DNA from: CBETVX01 sp965539935
GTDB lineage: Bacteria; Bacillota; Clostridia; Peptostreptococcales; Caminicellaceae
DNA: 38,967 nucleotides
Assembly (NCBI GenBank): GCA_965539935.1
Contig: CBETVX010000027.1
Location: 1 to 38,967, forward strand
Direction: 5' to 3'
In this document: piece after piece, positions 33,207-38,967 of the stretch
Numbering within the stretch: the first letter of the stretch is position 1
How the letters are laid out: the number at the start of each line of letters is the position of its first letter
The notes under the pieces: model-generated
Databases searched by the model: none
What the model saw: the letters and a program-made list of their open reading frames with translations, nothing else
What the model was told of the DNA's origin: nothing
Program-made: the position numbers and the translations under genes

Positions 33207-34058
33207 ATGAATATAGCATTAAAAATTAGAGAAAAAAAGCAAGACTTTACACAATCTGAGTTAAAATTAGCTGAGTATATATTAGATAATTCAAAGGATA
33301 TATCAACTTGTTCCATTCAAGACCTGGCAAATCTATCAAAGACTAGCCCGGCAAGTGTAATACGATTTTGTAAAAAGTTAGGCTATGGTGGATTTCAAGA
33401 TTTTAAAATTAATTTAATTAAAGATATTACAAATGAAAAGAATAAGAATGATATAGTATATGAGGACATTACTATAGATGATACAGTAAAGGAAATAATG
33501 GAAAAACTAGCCTATGAAAATATAAAGGTGATTGAGAATACTATAAAACTTATGGACAAAAAAGAAGTTGAAAAGGCCATAGAAGCAATAGATACGGGAA
33601 AGAGGATATATATATTTGGTGTTGGAGCTTCAGGACTAGTGGCTAAAGATTTTCAATATAAACTTATGAGAATAAATAAAACGGTAAATTCTTATCTAGA
33701 TAGTCATACTCAGCTTTCATCATTGGCCCACATTGAGGAAAATGATGTGGCAATAGGAATTTCATATAGTGGAAAGACAGTAGAAACCTATAAAGCAATG
33801 GAAATAGCAAAGGCTAGAGGAGCCAGAACAATAGCTATAACTAAATATGGACACAATCCATTAAGCCAAATTGCAGATATAAATATTCACGTGGCAGGAA
33901 CAGAACAAAATATCAGAGTTGGAGCTATAACATCAAGAATTGCTCAGTTAACTGCTATAGATGTTTTATTTGTAGGAATTGCACGAAAAGACTATGAAAA
34001 GATATTTGATTATATAAAAAATACTAGAAAAGTAGTGGAGGATTTTAAGATAGATTAG
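33207..34058 (+). CDS. murR: RpiR-family regulator of MurNAc catabolism
   Basis: Transcription factor of 283 aa: an N-terminal RpiR helix-turn-helix (about 1-77; CSIQDLANLSKTSPASVIRFCKKLGY) and a C-terminal SIS sugar-phosphate-binding domain (about 125-260; IYIFGVGASGLVAKDFQYKL and GISYSGKTVETYKAMEIAK). It starts one base after the mupG stop, so it is translationally coupled. It likely represses the operon until MurNAc-6P accumulates. The palindrome at 29466-29480 upstream of murQ is the best candidate operator. Confidence 0.9.
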   Translation: MNIALKIREKKQDFTQSELKLAEYILDNSKDISTCSIQDLANLSKTSPASVIRFCKKLGYGGFQDFKINLIKDITNEKNKNDIVYEDITIDDTVKEIMEKLAYENIKVIENTIKLMDKKEVEKAIEAIDTGKRIYIFGVGASGLVAKDFQYKLMRINKTVNSYLDSHTQLSSLAHIEENDVAIGISYSGKTVETYKAMEIAKARGARTIAITKYGHNPLSQIADINIHVAGTEQNIRVGAITSRIAQLTAIDVLFVGIARKDYEKIFDYIKNTRKVVEDFKID

Positions 34059-34086
34059 TATATTATTTAATTAAAAATATAGATAT

Positions 34087-34127
34087 ATTAGATCAAGTTG
34101 ATTGTAAACTTGATCTAATTTTTTTTA
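34087..34127 (+). terminator. strong terminator of the mur operon
   Basis: ATTAGATCAAGTT (34087-34099) pairs perfectly with 34107-34119, 7-nt loop, followed by a long T run. Confidence 0.95.
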
Positions 34128-34244
34128 TAAATAAATAAAAAAACTATTGCATTTTTATTAATGATTATTTATAATAATACACAAGGAATAAACAAATAAA
34201 AATACTTTTAAATTTATAAATATACAAAATGAATATTTAAATCT

Positions 34245-34518
34245 AGTGATTGGAAGAGTAGATATAGTGATTGTTCAAGCGAGCTGGAGTTGGTGTGAGT
34301 CCAGTAACATAGCTGTATTGAAGAGAGTCCATGAAGAGGTTTTCTGAAAATATTAATAATATTAGTAGGAAAATCCGGTGTCGCCGTTAAAGACTTGAGG
34401 GAAAATGAAATATATTGATATTTATTACTAATATGAATATCTATATATTTTGTTTTAAATAGAGTGGCAACGCGGAATAGACTTTCGTCTCTTGGATAGA
34501 GATGAGAGTCTTTTGTGT
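34245..34518 (+). promoter_or_regulatory. T-box riboswitch, probable Arg specifier (AGA)
   Basis: Leader RNA that reads uncharged tRNA and lets transcription continue. Stem I: the AGTA motif (34257-34260) is followed by GATATAG, which pairs with CTGTATT, leaving GAA-G-AGA-G on the other strand. By analogy with glyQS (GAA-N-codon) the specifier is AGA, arginine. The distal loop motifs AGCGAG and GGTGTGAG are present. The T-box proper is AGAGTGGCAACGCGG (34461-34475). The terminator is a 14-bp stem (34479-34492 with 34498-34511, two wobbles) plus TTTTG. It controls the binding protein and argGH downstream. The stretch 34128-34244 ahead of it is AT-rich with no clear gene. Confidence 0.9.
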
Positions 34519-34559
34519 TATAAAAAACAAAAAAATAATTATTAAAGGGGGAAATTATT

Positions 34560-35372
34560 TTGAAAAAGGTATTAACGTTTGTACTAATGATTACTATGTT
34601 ATTTACAATGGCAGCTTGTACACAGGAAAGTGGAGGAGGAAACAGTCAACTATCTAAACTTGAAGAAATTAAAGCCAAAGGAAAATTGGTAATAGGAACC
34701 AGTGCAGCCTATCCGCCCTATGAATTTCATAAGGAAATAGATGGAAAAGATACAATAGTTGGTTTTGACATTGATATAGCTAAAGAAATTGCAAATGATC
34801 TTGGAGTAGAGTTGGAAATAGTAGATATAAAATTTGATGGATTATTGGCAGCTCTAAATGCAGACAAAATAGACATAATTATAGCAGGTATGACACCTAC
34901 AGAAGAGAGAAAGAAAAGTGTAGATTTTTCAAAGATATATTATACAGCTACTCAGTCAGTAGTAGTTAATAAAGATCAGGCAGATTCAATTAAAAGTGTA
35001 GAAGACCTAAAGGATAAGTTAATAGGAGTACAGAAGGGGACAATACAAGAGGGTATTGCGAAAGAAATAGTTGATGAAAGTCAAATAAAGGGATTAGGAA
35101 AGATTTCAGAAATAGTCCTTGAAATAACAAATGGTAAGGTTGATGCCTTTATAGCAGAAACACCAGTTGCAAAGGCATATGTAGAGCAAAATAGCAGTCT
35201 TGCAATAGCGGATATTAAATTAGATACAGGGGATAGTGGTTCTGCCATAGCCGTTAAGAAAGGAAATGAAGATTTAGTAGAAAAAATTAATGAAATACTA
35301 GATGAACTAATGGAAGAAAAGAAAATAGATGAGTTTATAGTAAATGCTACAGAAATGGCAAATGAGAAGTAA
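34560..35372 (+). CDS. amino-acid ABC transporter substrate-binding lipoprotein
   Basis: Solute-binding protein of 270 aa, SBP_bac_3 family. A lipoprotein signal ends in the lipobox MAAC (C20), and the mature protein has GKLVIGTSAAYPPYEFH, VGFDIDIAKEIANDLGVE, DIIIAGMTPTEERKKSVDFS and GVQKGTIQEGIAKE, all standard for polar amino-acid receptors. The start is TTG with AAAGGGGG ahead. No permease or ATPase gene is adjacent, so it is an orphan receptor. Its position behind an Arg T-box and in front of argG suggests it binds arginine (or citrulline/ornithine), bringing uptake and synthesis under one switch; the ligand is inferred. Confidence 0.9.
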   Translation: MKKVLTFVLMITMLFTMAACTQESGGGNSQLSKLEEIKAKGKLVIGTSAAYPPYEFHKEIDGKDTIVGFDIDIAKEIANDLGVELEIVDIKFDGLLAALNADKIDIIIAGMTPTEERKKSVDFSKIYYTATQSVVVNKDQADSIKSVEDLKDKLIGVQKGTIQEGIAKEIVDESQIKGLGKISEIVLEITNGKVDAFIAETPVAKAYVEQNSSLAIADIKLDTGDSGSAIAVKKGNEDLVEKINEILDELMEEKKIDEFIVNATEMANEK

Positions 35373-35399
35373 TAGATAATTTAAATGGAGGGTATTTCA

Positions 35400-36635
35400 A
35401 TGAAAGAAAAAATTGTTTTAGCTTATTCCGGGGGATTAGACACTTCCATAATTATACCTTGGCTAAAGGAAAATTATGACTTCGAAATAATAGCGGCATG
35501 TATAGATGTAGGTCAAGGTGACGAAGTTGATGGTGTAAAGGAGAAGGCCATAAATTCTGGGGCATCCAAAGTATATGTGGAAGATGTAAAAGAAGAATTT
35601 GTAAAAAATTATGTCTATAAATCAATTAAGGCAAATGCAGTTTATGAAGATAAATATTTAATGGGCACTTCTTTAGCTAGACCACTAATAGGAAAAAAAC
35701 TTGTAGAAATAGCCCATAAGGAAGGCGCAAAATATATAGCCCACGGTTGTACAGGAAAGGGAAATGACCAAGTAAGATTTGAGGCTGCTATTGCAGCTAT
35801 AGATTCTAGTATTAAGGTAATAGCTCCTTGGAGAATATGGGATATTAAGTCAAGGGAAGATGCTATTGATTACGCAAATAAAATGGGGATAGACGTGCCA
35901 GTAACTAAAGAAAAAATATATTCAAGGGATAAAAATTTAATGCATATAAGCCATGAAGGTGGAGATTTGGAAGACCCAACTAATGAGCATAATCCCAATG
36001 AATTATATCTTATGACTAAGACTTTAGAAAATGCAAAGGATACTCCTGATTATTTAGAAATATATTTTGAAAAAGGCATTCCCGTTGAAATAAATGGGCA
36101 AACTCTAGGGCCAGTAGAAATGTTAAGTAAATTAAATGAAATAGGTGCTAATCATGGAATAGGAGTAATAGACATACTTGAAAATAGATTAGTAGGAATG
36201 AAATCCAGGGGAGTATATGAAACACCAGGGGTTACAATACTTATGATGGCCCATAAGGAGCTAGAACATTTGACATTAGATAAAATGACCTTTCAATATA
36301 AACAAATGATAGCTTTAAAATATGCAGAACTTGTATATAATGGAGTTTGGTTTAGTACATTAAGGGAATCCCTAGATGCTTTCATTGATACAACACAACA
36401 AAATGTTACTGGATGGGTTAAATTAAAACTTTATAAAGGCAATATTATTCCAGCTGGAATGGGTTCACCCTATGCACTTTACGACAAAGGTATATCTTCC
36501 TTTGGTGAAAGTGAGTTTTATGACCATAAGGATGCAGAAGGATTTATAAATCTGTTTAATCTACCATTTAAAATAAAATCTATAATGGATGAAAAGAATA
36601 AAAAAATAAAAAAATTTAAAGATAGGGTTGGATAG
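35400..36635 (+). CDS. argG: argininosuccinate synthase
   Basis: Cytoplasmic enzyme of 411 aa joining citrulline and aspartate with ATP to argininosuccinate. The ATP pyrophosphatase motif AYSGGLDTS is at residues 9-17, followed by YIAHGCTGKGNDQVRFE (about 111-127) and SREDAIDYA; length is typical. The ATG at 35400 has GGAGGG 7 nt ahead; the in-frame ATG at 35385 overlaps that site. It follows the amino-acid receptor by 27 nt and is nearly fused to argH downstream. Regulation by the Arg T-box at 34245-34518. Confidence 0.97.
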   Translation: MKEKIVLAYSGGLDTSIIIPWLKENYDFEIIAACIDVGQGDEVDGVKEKAINSGASKVYVEDVKEEFVKNYVYKSIKANAVYEDKYLMGTSLARPLIGKKLVEIAHKEGAKYIAHGCTGKGNDQVRFEAAIAAIDSSIKVIAPWRIWDIKSREDAIDYANKMGIDVPVTKEKIYSRDKNLMHISHEGGDLEDPTNEHNPNELYLMTKTLENAKDTPDYLEIYFEKGIPVEINGQTLGPVEMLSKLNEIGANHGIGVIDILENRLVGMKSRGVYETPGVTILMMAHKELEHLTLDKMTFQYKQMIALKYAELVYNGVWFSTLRESLDAFIDTTQQNVTGWVKLKLYKGNIIPAGMGSPYALYDKGISSFGESEFYDHKDAEGFINLFNLPFKIKSIMDEKNKKIKKFKDRVG

Positions 36636-36636
36636 G

Positions 36637-37956
36637 ATGAAGTTATGGGGAGGACGTTTTAAAAAGGAAGAAGATAGGCTGATGGAGAGCTTTAATAGCT
36701 CTCTAAGTTTTGATAAAAGACTTTACAAACAAGATATTATTGGAAGTATAGCCCATGTTGAAATGCTTGTTAAATGTAATATACTCTCATTTAAAGAAGG
36801 AGAAATTATTATTAAGGGTTTAAATGAGATTTTAGATGATATTGAAGAAGGAAGAATTAAAATAGAAGGTAACTATGAGGATATACACAGCTTTGTTGAA
36901 GTAAATCTCATAAATAAAATTGGTGATGTTGGTAAAAAACTGCATACTGCTAGGAGTAGAAATGATCAAGTAGCCCTTGATATGAAAATGTATGTAAAGG
37001 AAAGTGGCTTTTTAGTGATAGAGCTTATAGATGAGCTATGTAATACAATAAAAGAAATAGCAAATGAAAATAATTTTATGATGCCAGGATATACCCACCT
37101 TCAAAGGGCACAGGTTGTAACCTTTAGGCTTCATATGATGGCATATTATAATATGTTAAAAAGGGATAAAAAGAGGATTTTAAGTTGCATAGAAATACTT
37201 GATGAAAGTCCCTTAGGATGCTGTGCATTAGCAGGAACAACCTATAATATAGATAGGGACTACACAAGTAAGAGGCTAGGTTTTAAAAGGCCAGTGGAAA
37301 ATTTCATGGATGGCGTAAGTGACAGGGATTATATAGTAGAAATGCTTTCAGCCTTTTCAATAATTATGATGCATCTTAGTAGATTAAGTGAAGAACTAAT
37401 TATTTGGAGCAGTCAAGAGTTTAACTTTATAACAATTGATGATGCATATTCTACAGGTAGTAGTATCATGCCCCAAAAGAAAAACCCAGACGCACCTGAA
37501 CTAATAAGAGGTAAAACTGGAAGGGTCTATGGAAGTTTAATGAGCATATTAACAACTATGAAGGCATTACCCTTAGCATATAATAAAGATATGCAGGAAG
37601 ATAAGGAGCAGTATTTTGATGCTTTAGATACTGTAGTGGCATGCCTTAAGATGATGAATAAAGTACTTGCAACATTAAAAGTAAATAGAGAGAATATGAA
37701 AAGGGCAGTTAAGAAGGGTTTCTTAAATGCAACGGAAGTAGCAGACTATCTAGTAAATAAAGGTGTGGCCTTTAGGGATGCCCACAAGATAGTTGGGGAG
37801 ATAGTCCTTATCTGTGAGTCAAAAAAAATTGCTATAGAAGACCTAGAACTTGAGGAACTACAAAAAATTAATAATAAATTTCAAGATGATATATATGATT
37901 TTATAGATTACAATAATATATTGAATAAAGGTATAAAGAAAATGAATGAGAACTAA
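36637..37956 (+). CDS. argH: argininosuccinate lyase
   Basis: Cytoplasmic lyase of 439 aa, slightly shorter than the usual 455-465, releasing arginine and fumarate from argininosuccinate. It opens with the classical MKLWGGRF and keeps the fumarase-superfamily signatures HTARSRNDQVALD (about 106-118), GYTHLQRAQ and GSSIMPQKKNPD (about 278-289, with the catalytic serine loop). The ATG at 36637 comes one base after the argG stop (TAG-G-ATG) and gives the conserved N-terminus; an in-frame TTG at 36628 inside argG is less likely. Last gene of the T-box operon. Confidence 0.97.
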   Translation: MKLWGGRFKKEEDRLMESFNSSLSFDKRLYKQDIIGSIAHVEMLVKCNILSFKEGEIIIKGLNEILDDIEEGRIKIEGNYEDIHSFVEVNLINKIGDVGKKLHTARSRNDQVALDMKMYVKESGFLVIELIDELCNTIKEIANENNFMMPGYTHLQRAQVVTFRLHMMAYYNMLKRDKKRILSCIEILDESPLGCCALAGTTYNIDRDYTSKRLGFKRPVENFMDGVSDRDYIVEMLSAFSIIMMHLSRLSEELIIWSSQEFNFITIDDAYSTGSSIMPQKKNPDAPELIRGKTGRVYGSLMSILTTMKALPLAYNKDMQEDKEQYFDALDTVVACLKMMNKVLATLKVNRENMKRAVKKGFLNATEVADYLVNKGVAFRDAHKIVGEIVLICESKKIAIEDLELEELQKINNKFQDDIYDFIDYNNILNKGIKKMNEN

Positions 37957-37988
37957 CCCATATAAAAATATTTATGGGTTAGTTTTTT
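37951..37988 (+). terminator. terminator of the arg operon
   Basis: AACTAACCCATA (37951-37962) pairs with TATGGGTTAGTT (37973-37984), followed by TTTT. The argH stop lies in the stem. Between here and the tRNA genes (about 280 bp) only the promoter at 38134-38162 is seen. Confidence 0.9.
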
Positions 37989-38133
37989 AAAAGACTTTTT
38001 TAGATAAATTTATGCAATAATAATAGGGAATATAAGGGGCATTAAAGCCTGCTAATAAATTGTTAATCTATTCTTTAAAAGAAAGGAACATTATATAATA
38101 AAAAATAAAATTCTATAATTATAAAAATAAAGC

Positions 38134-38162
38134 TAGACAAAAGGTGAATAAAGTGGTAAAAT
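38134..38162 (+). promoter_or_regulatory. promoter of the tRNA cluster
   Basis: TAGACA (38134-38139), 17-bp spacer, TAAAAT (38157-38162), about 104 bp upstream of the first tRNA. Confidence 0.6.
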
Positions 38163-38265
38163 AACTCTTGTCGTCGAAAAAAGTTAATTTTTTTCAAAGG
38201 ACTGATAATCCAGTATATTTCACAGGCCATCAGGTCATATTATATATCTATAGTTATTACAATGT

Positions 38266-38342
38266 GGCGGCGTAGCTTAGTTGGCTAGAGCGTCCGGTTC
38301 ATACCCGGAAGGTCGGTGGTTCGAGTCCACTCGCCGCTACCA
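38266..38342 (+). tRNA. tRNA-Met(CAT), elongator type
   Basis: 77-nt cloverleaf with encoded CCA. The acceptor GGCGGCG pairs with CGCCGCT; anticodon CAT is at 38300-38302 in stem TCCGG/CCGGA. It lacks the three G-C pairs of initiator tRNA, so it is elongator Met or, if the C is modified, tRNA-Ile2. Confidence 0.93.
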
Positions 38343-38364
38343 TTAAGAACTATAATTTAAGCAT

Positions 38365-38440
38365 GACCCATTAGCTCAGTCGGTAGAGCACCTGACTTTT
38401 AATCAGGGTGTCCCGCGTTCGAGTCGCGGATGGGTCACCA
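38365..38440 (+). tRNA. tRNA-Lys(TTT)
   Basis: 76-nt cloverleaf. The acceptor GACCCAT pairs with ATGGGTC, anticodon loop is CTTTTAA, and CCA is encoded. Confidence 0.96.
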
Positions 38441-38460
38441 TGTAATTACCTAGCTGATAT

Positions 38461-38537
38461 CGGGGTGTAGCGCAGTTTGGTAGCGCATCTGGTTTGGGAC
38501 CAGAGGGCCGCGGGTTCAAATCCTGCCACCCCGACCA
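38461..38537 (+). tRNA. tRNA-Pro(TGG)
   Basis: 77-nt cloverleaf. The acceptor CGGGGTG pairs with CACCCCG; anticodon TGG is at 38495-38497; CCA is encoded. Confidence 0.96.
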
Positions 38538-38541
38538 TTTA

Positions 38542-38612
38542 GGCTCATAGCTCAGCTGATTAGAGAGAGCCCCTGACAATGATAAGGGTGGTAGTTCAAT
38601 TGGCTTATTCTT
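38542..38612 (+). pseudogene. decayed tRNA-Ile(GAT)-like sequence
   Basis: A normal D-arm region (ATAGCTCAGCTGATTAGAG) and a T-loop-like GTTCAATT are recognisable. The anticodon arm reads CCCCTGACAATGATAAGGG: removing six bases (CAATGA) would restore a standard Ile GAT arm. The T stem and the 3' acceptor strand are missing and there is no CCA. It lies between intact tRNA-Pro and tRNA-Phe. Confidence 0.7.
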
Positions 38613-38658
38613 CAAGCTAGTTAACAGTTTGTAGTAAAGGACCTATATAATATAATTT

Positions 38659-38734
38659 GCCCAGATAGCTCAGTCGGTAGAGCAGGGGACTGAAAATCCC
38701 CGTGTCGGTGGTTCGATTCCGCCTCTGGGCACCA
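38659..38734 (+). tRNA. tRNA-Phe(GAA)
   Basis: 76-nt cloverleaf. The acceptor GCCCAGA pairs with TCTGGGC, anticodon loop is CTGAAAA, and CCA is encoded. Confidence 0.96.
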
Positions 38735-38749
38735 TGAAACAATTAATAG

Positions 38750-38778
38750 TTGACAAGCGATGGTATTCGTGGTAAAGT
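38750..38778 (+). promoter_or_regulatory. rRNA promoter P1
   Basis: Consensus TTGACA (38750-38755), 17-bp spacer, TAAAGT (38773-38778), directly after tRNA-Phe. Confidence 0.8.
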
Positions 38779-38835
38779 ATTTATTGTGCTTAAAAGCACT
38801 AGTCAATACCAACAAGAAAAAGACTTGAAAAAGTA

Positions 38836-38864
38836 TTGACAAGACAAAAGGAATATGATAAAAT
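38836..38864 (+). promoter_or_regulatory. rRNA promoter P2
   Basis: Consensus TTGACA (38836-38841), 17-bp spacer, TAAAAT (38859-38864), 86 bp after P1. Tandem promoters are usual for rrn operons. Confidence 0.88.
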
Positions 38865-38885
38865 AATAATTCCTTGGATGGTTTG

Positions 38886-38940
38886 GACATTGAAAACTGA
38901 ACAGTGTAAGGAAAAAAACCTGACCTAAAAAGGTCAAACC
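38886..38940 (+). other. rRNA leader
   Basis: The stretch ACATTGAAAACTGAACAG is typical of the leader ahead of Firmicute rRNA genes. It is followed by the hairpin TGACCT-AAAA-AGGTCA (38921-38936). Confidence 0.7.
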
Positions 38941-38951
38941 TCAAAGATTTC

Positions 38952-38967
38952 TATTTAAGAGTTTGAT
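38952..38967 (+). rRNA. 16S rRNA, 5' end only (cut by window)
   Basis: The window ends in TTTAAGAGTTTGAT, the conserved first bases of 16S rRNA (AGAGTTTGATCCTGG). The leader and tandem promoters support the call; the exact mature 5' base is approximate. Confidence 0.9.

Noticed and set aside
34330..34345. GAG (Glu) as T-box specifier
   Set aside because: The GAA-N-codon spacing known from glyQS selects AGA (Arg), and the downstream genes make arginine. GAG remains the fallback reading.
38266..38342. Initiator tRNA-fMet
   Set aside because: The anticodon stem lacks the GGG/CCC pairs and the 1-72 mismatch of initiators.
38403..38944. Minus-strand open frames across the tRNA genes
   Set aside because: Antisense translations of tRNA clusters (with WQDLNPRPSG-like text) are well-known spurious proteins.
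1..38967. CRISPR arrays, insertion sequences, prophage genes
   Set aside because: No regularly spaced repeats, transposase-like frames or terminal inverted repeats were found on reading both strands.

Overview
The window is a very AT-rich, densely coded piece of a low-GC Gram-positive anaerobe. Short intergenic spaces, GGAGG-type ribosome sites, frequent TTG/GTG starts, an Arg-type T-box, a TAXI-TRAP transporter, MurNAc-6P recycling genes and a tRNA cluster leading into a 16S gene all fit Bacillota, probably Clostridia/Tissierellia. This placement is an inference from gene content; no mobile element, phage gene or CRISPR array was seen.

Layout. (a) 196-6288: a LytS/LytTR two-component pair, then a TAXI-family TRAP transporter (lipoprotein receptor and fused 4TM/12TM permease) with a convergent DUF1850 gene. 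(b) 6393-10908: a secreted GH18-like protein, then on the minus strand a Crp/Fnr-family regulator and a DUF969-DUF979-pcp operon (pyroglutamyl peptide cleavage plus a probable membrane carrier). A CRP-like palindrome lies upstream of that operon. (c) 11105-17993: five genes in the order of Bacillus subtilis ydaJKLMN: GH8-like hydrolase, degenerate GGDEF protein, DUF2334 protein, BcsA-like glycosyltransferase and BcsB-like protein. This looks like a c-di-GMP-controlled exopolysaccharide synthase. (d) 17994-18375: a gap holding a possible 31-residue selenoprotein with an in-frame UGA and a SECIS-like hairpin. (e) 18376-21101 (minus): cysD and cysNC, a complete PAPS-forming pair. (f) 21356-24603: a secreted acidic repeat protein followed by an OmpR-type regulator and its kinase. 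(g) 24808-29348: a metallo-beta-lactamase-fold hydrolase, a MerR/zinc-ribbon/methyltransferase fusion, an MFS exporter behind a 19-bp-spacer MerR-type promoter, and a DUF4438 protein. (h) 29528-34058: murQ-murP-mupG-murR, a MurNAc/peptidoglycan recycling operon. (i) 34245-37956: T-box leader (specifier most likely AGA, Arg), an amino-acid-binding lipoprotein, argG and argH. (j) 38134-38967: tRNA-Met, -Lys, -Pro, a decayed tRNA-Ile, tRNA-Phe, tandem rRNA promoters and the first bases of a 16S rRNA gene.

The items most worth following up are the possible micro-selenoprotein at 18154-18249, the MerR-methyltransferase fusion with its matching promoter, and the EPS operon whose GGDEF protein has lost its catalytic motif but kept an RxxD c-di-GMP inhibitory site.
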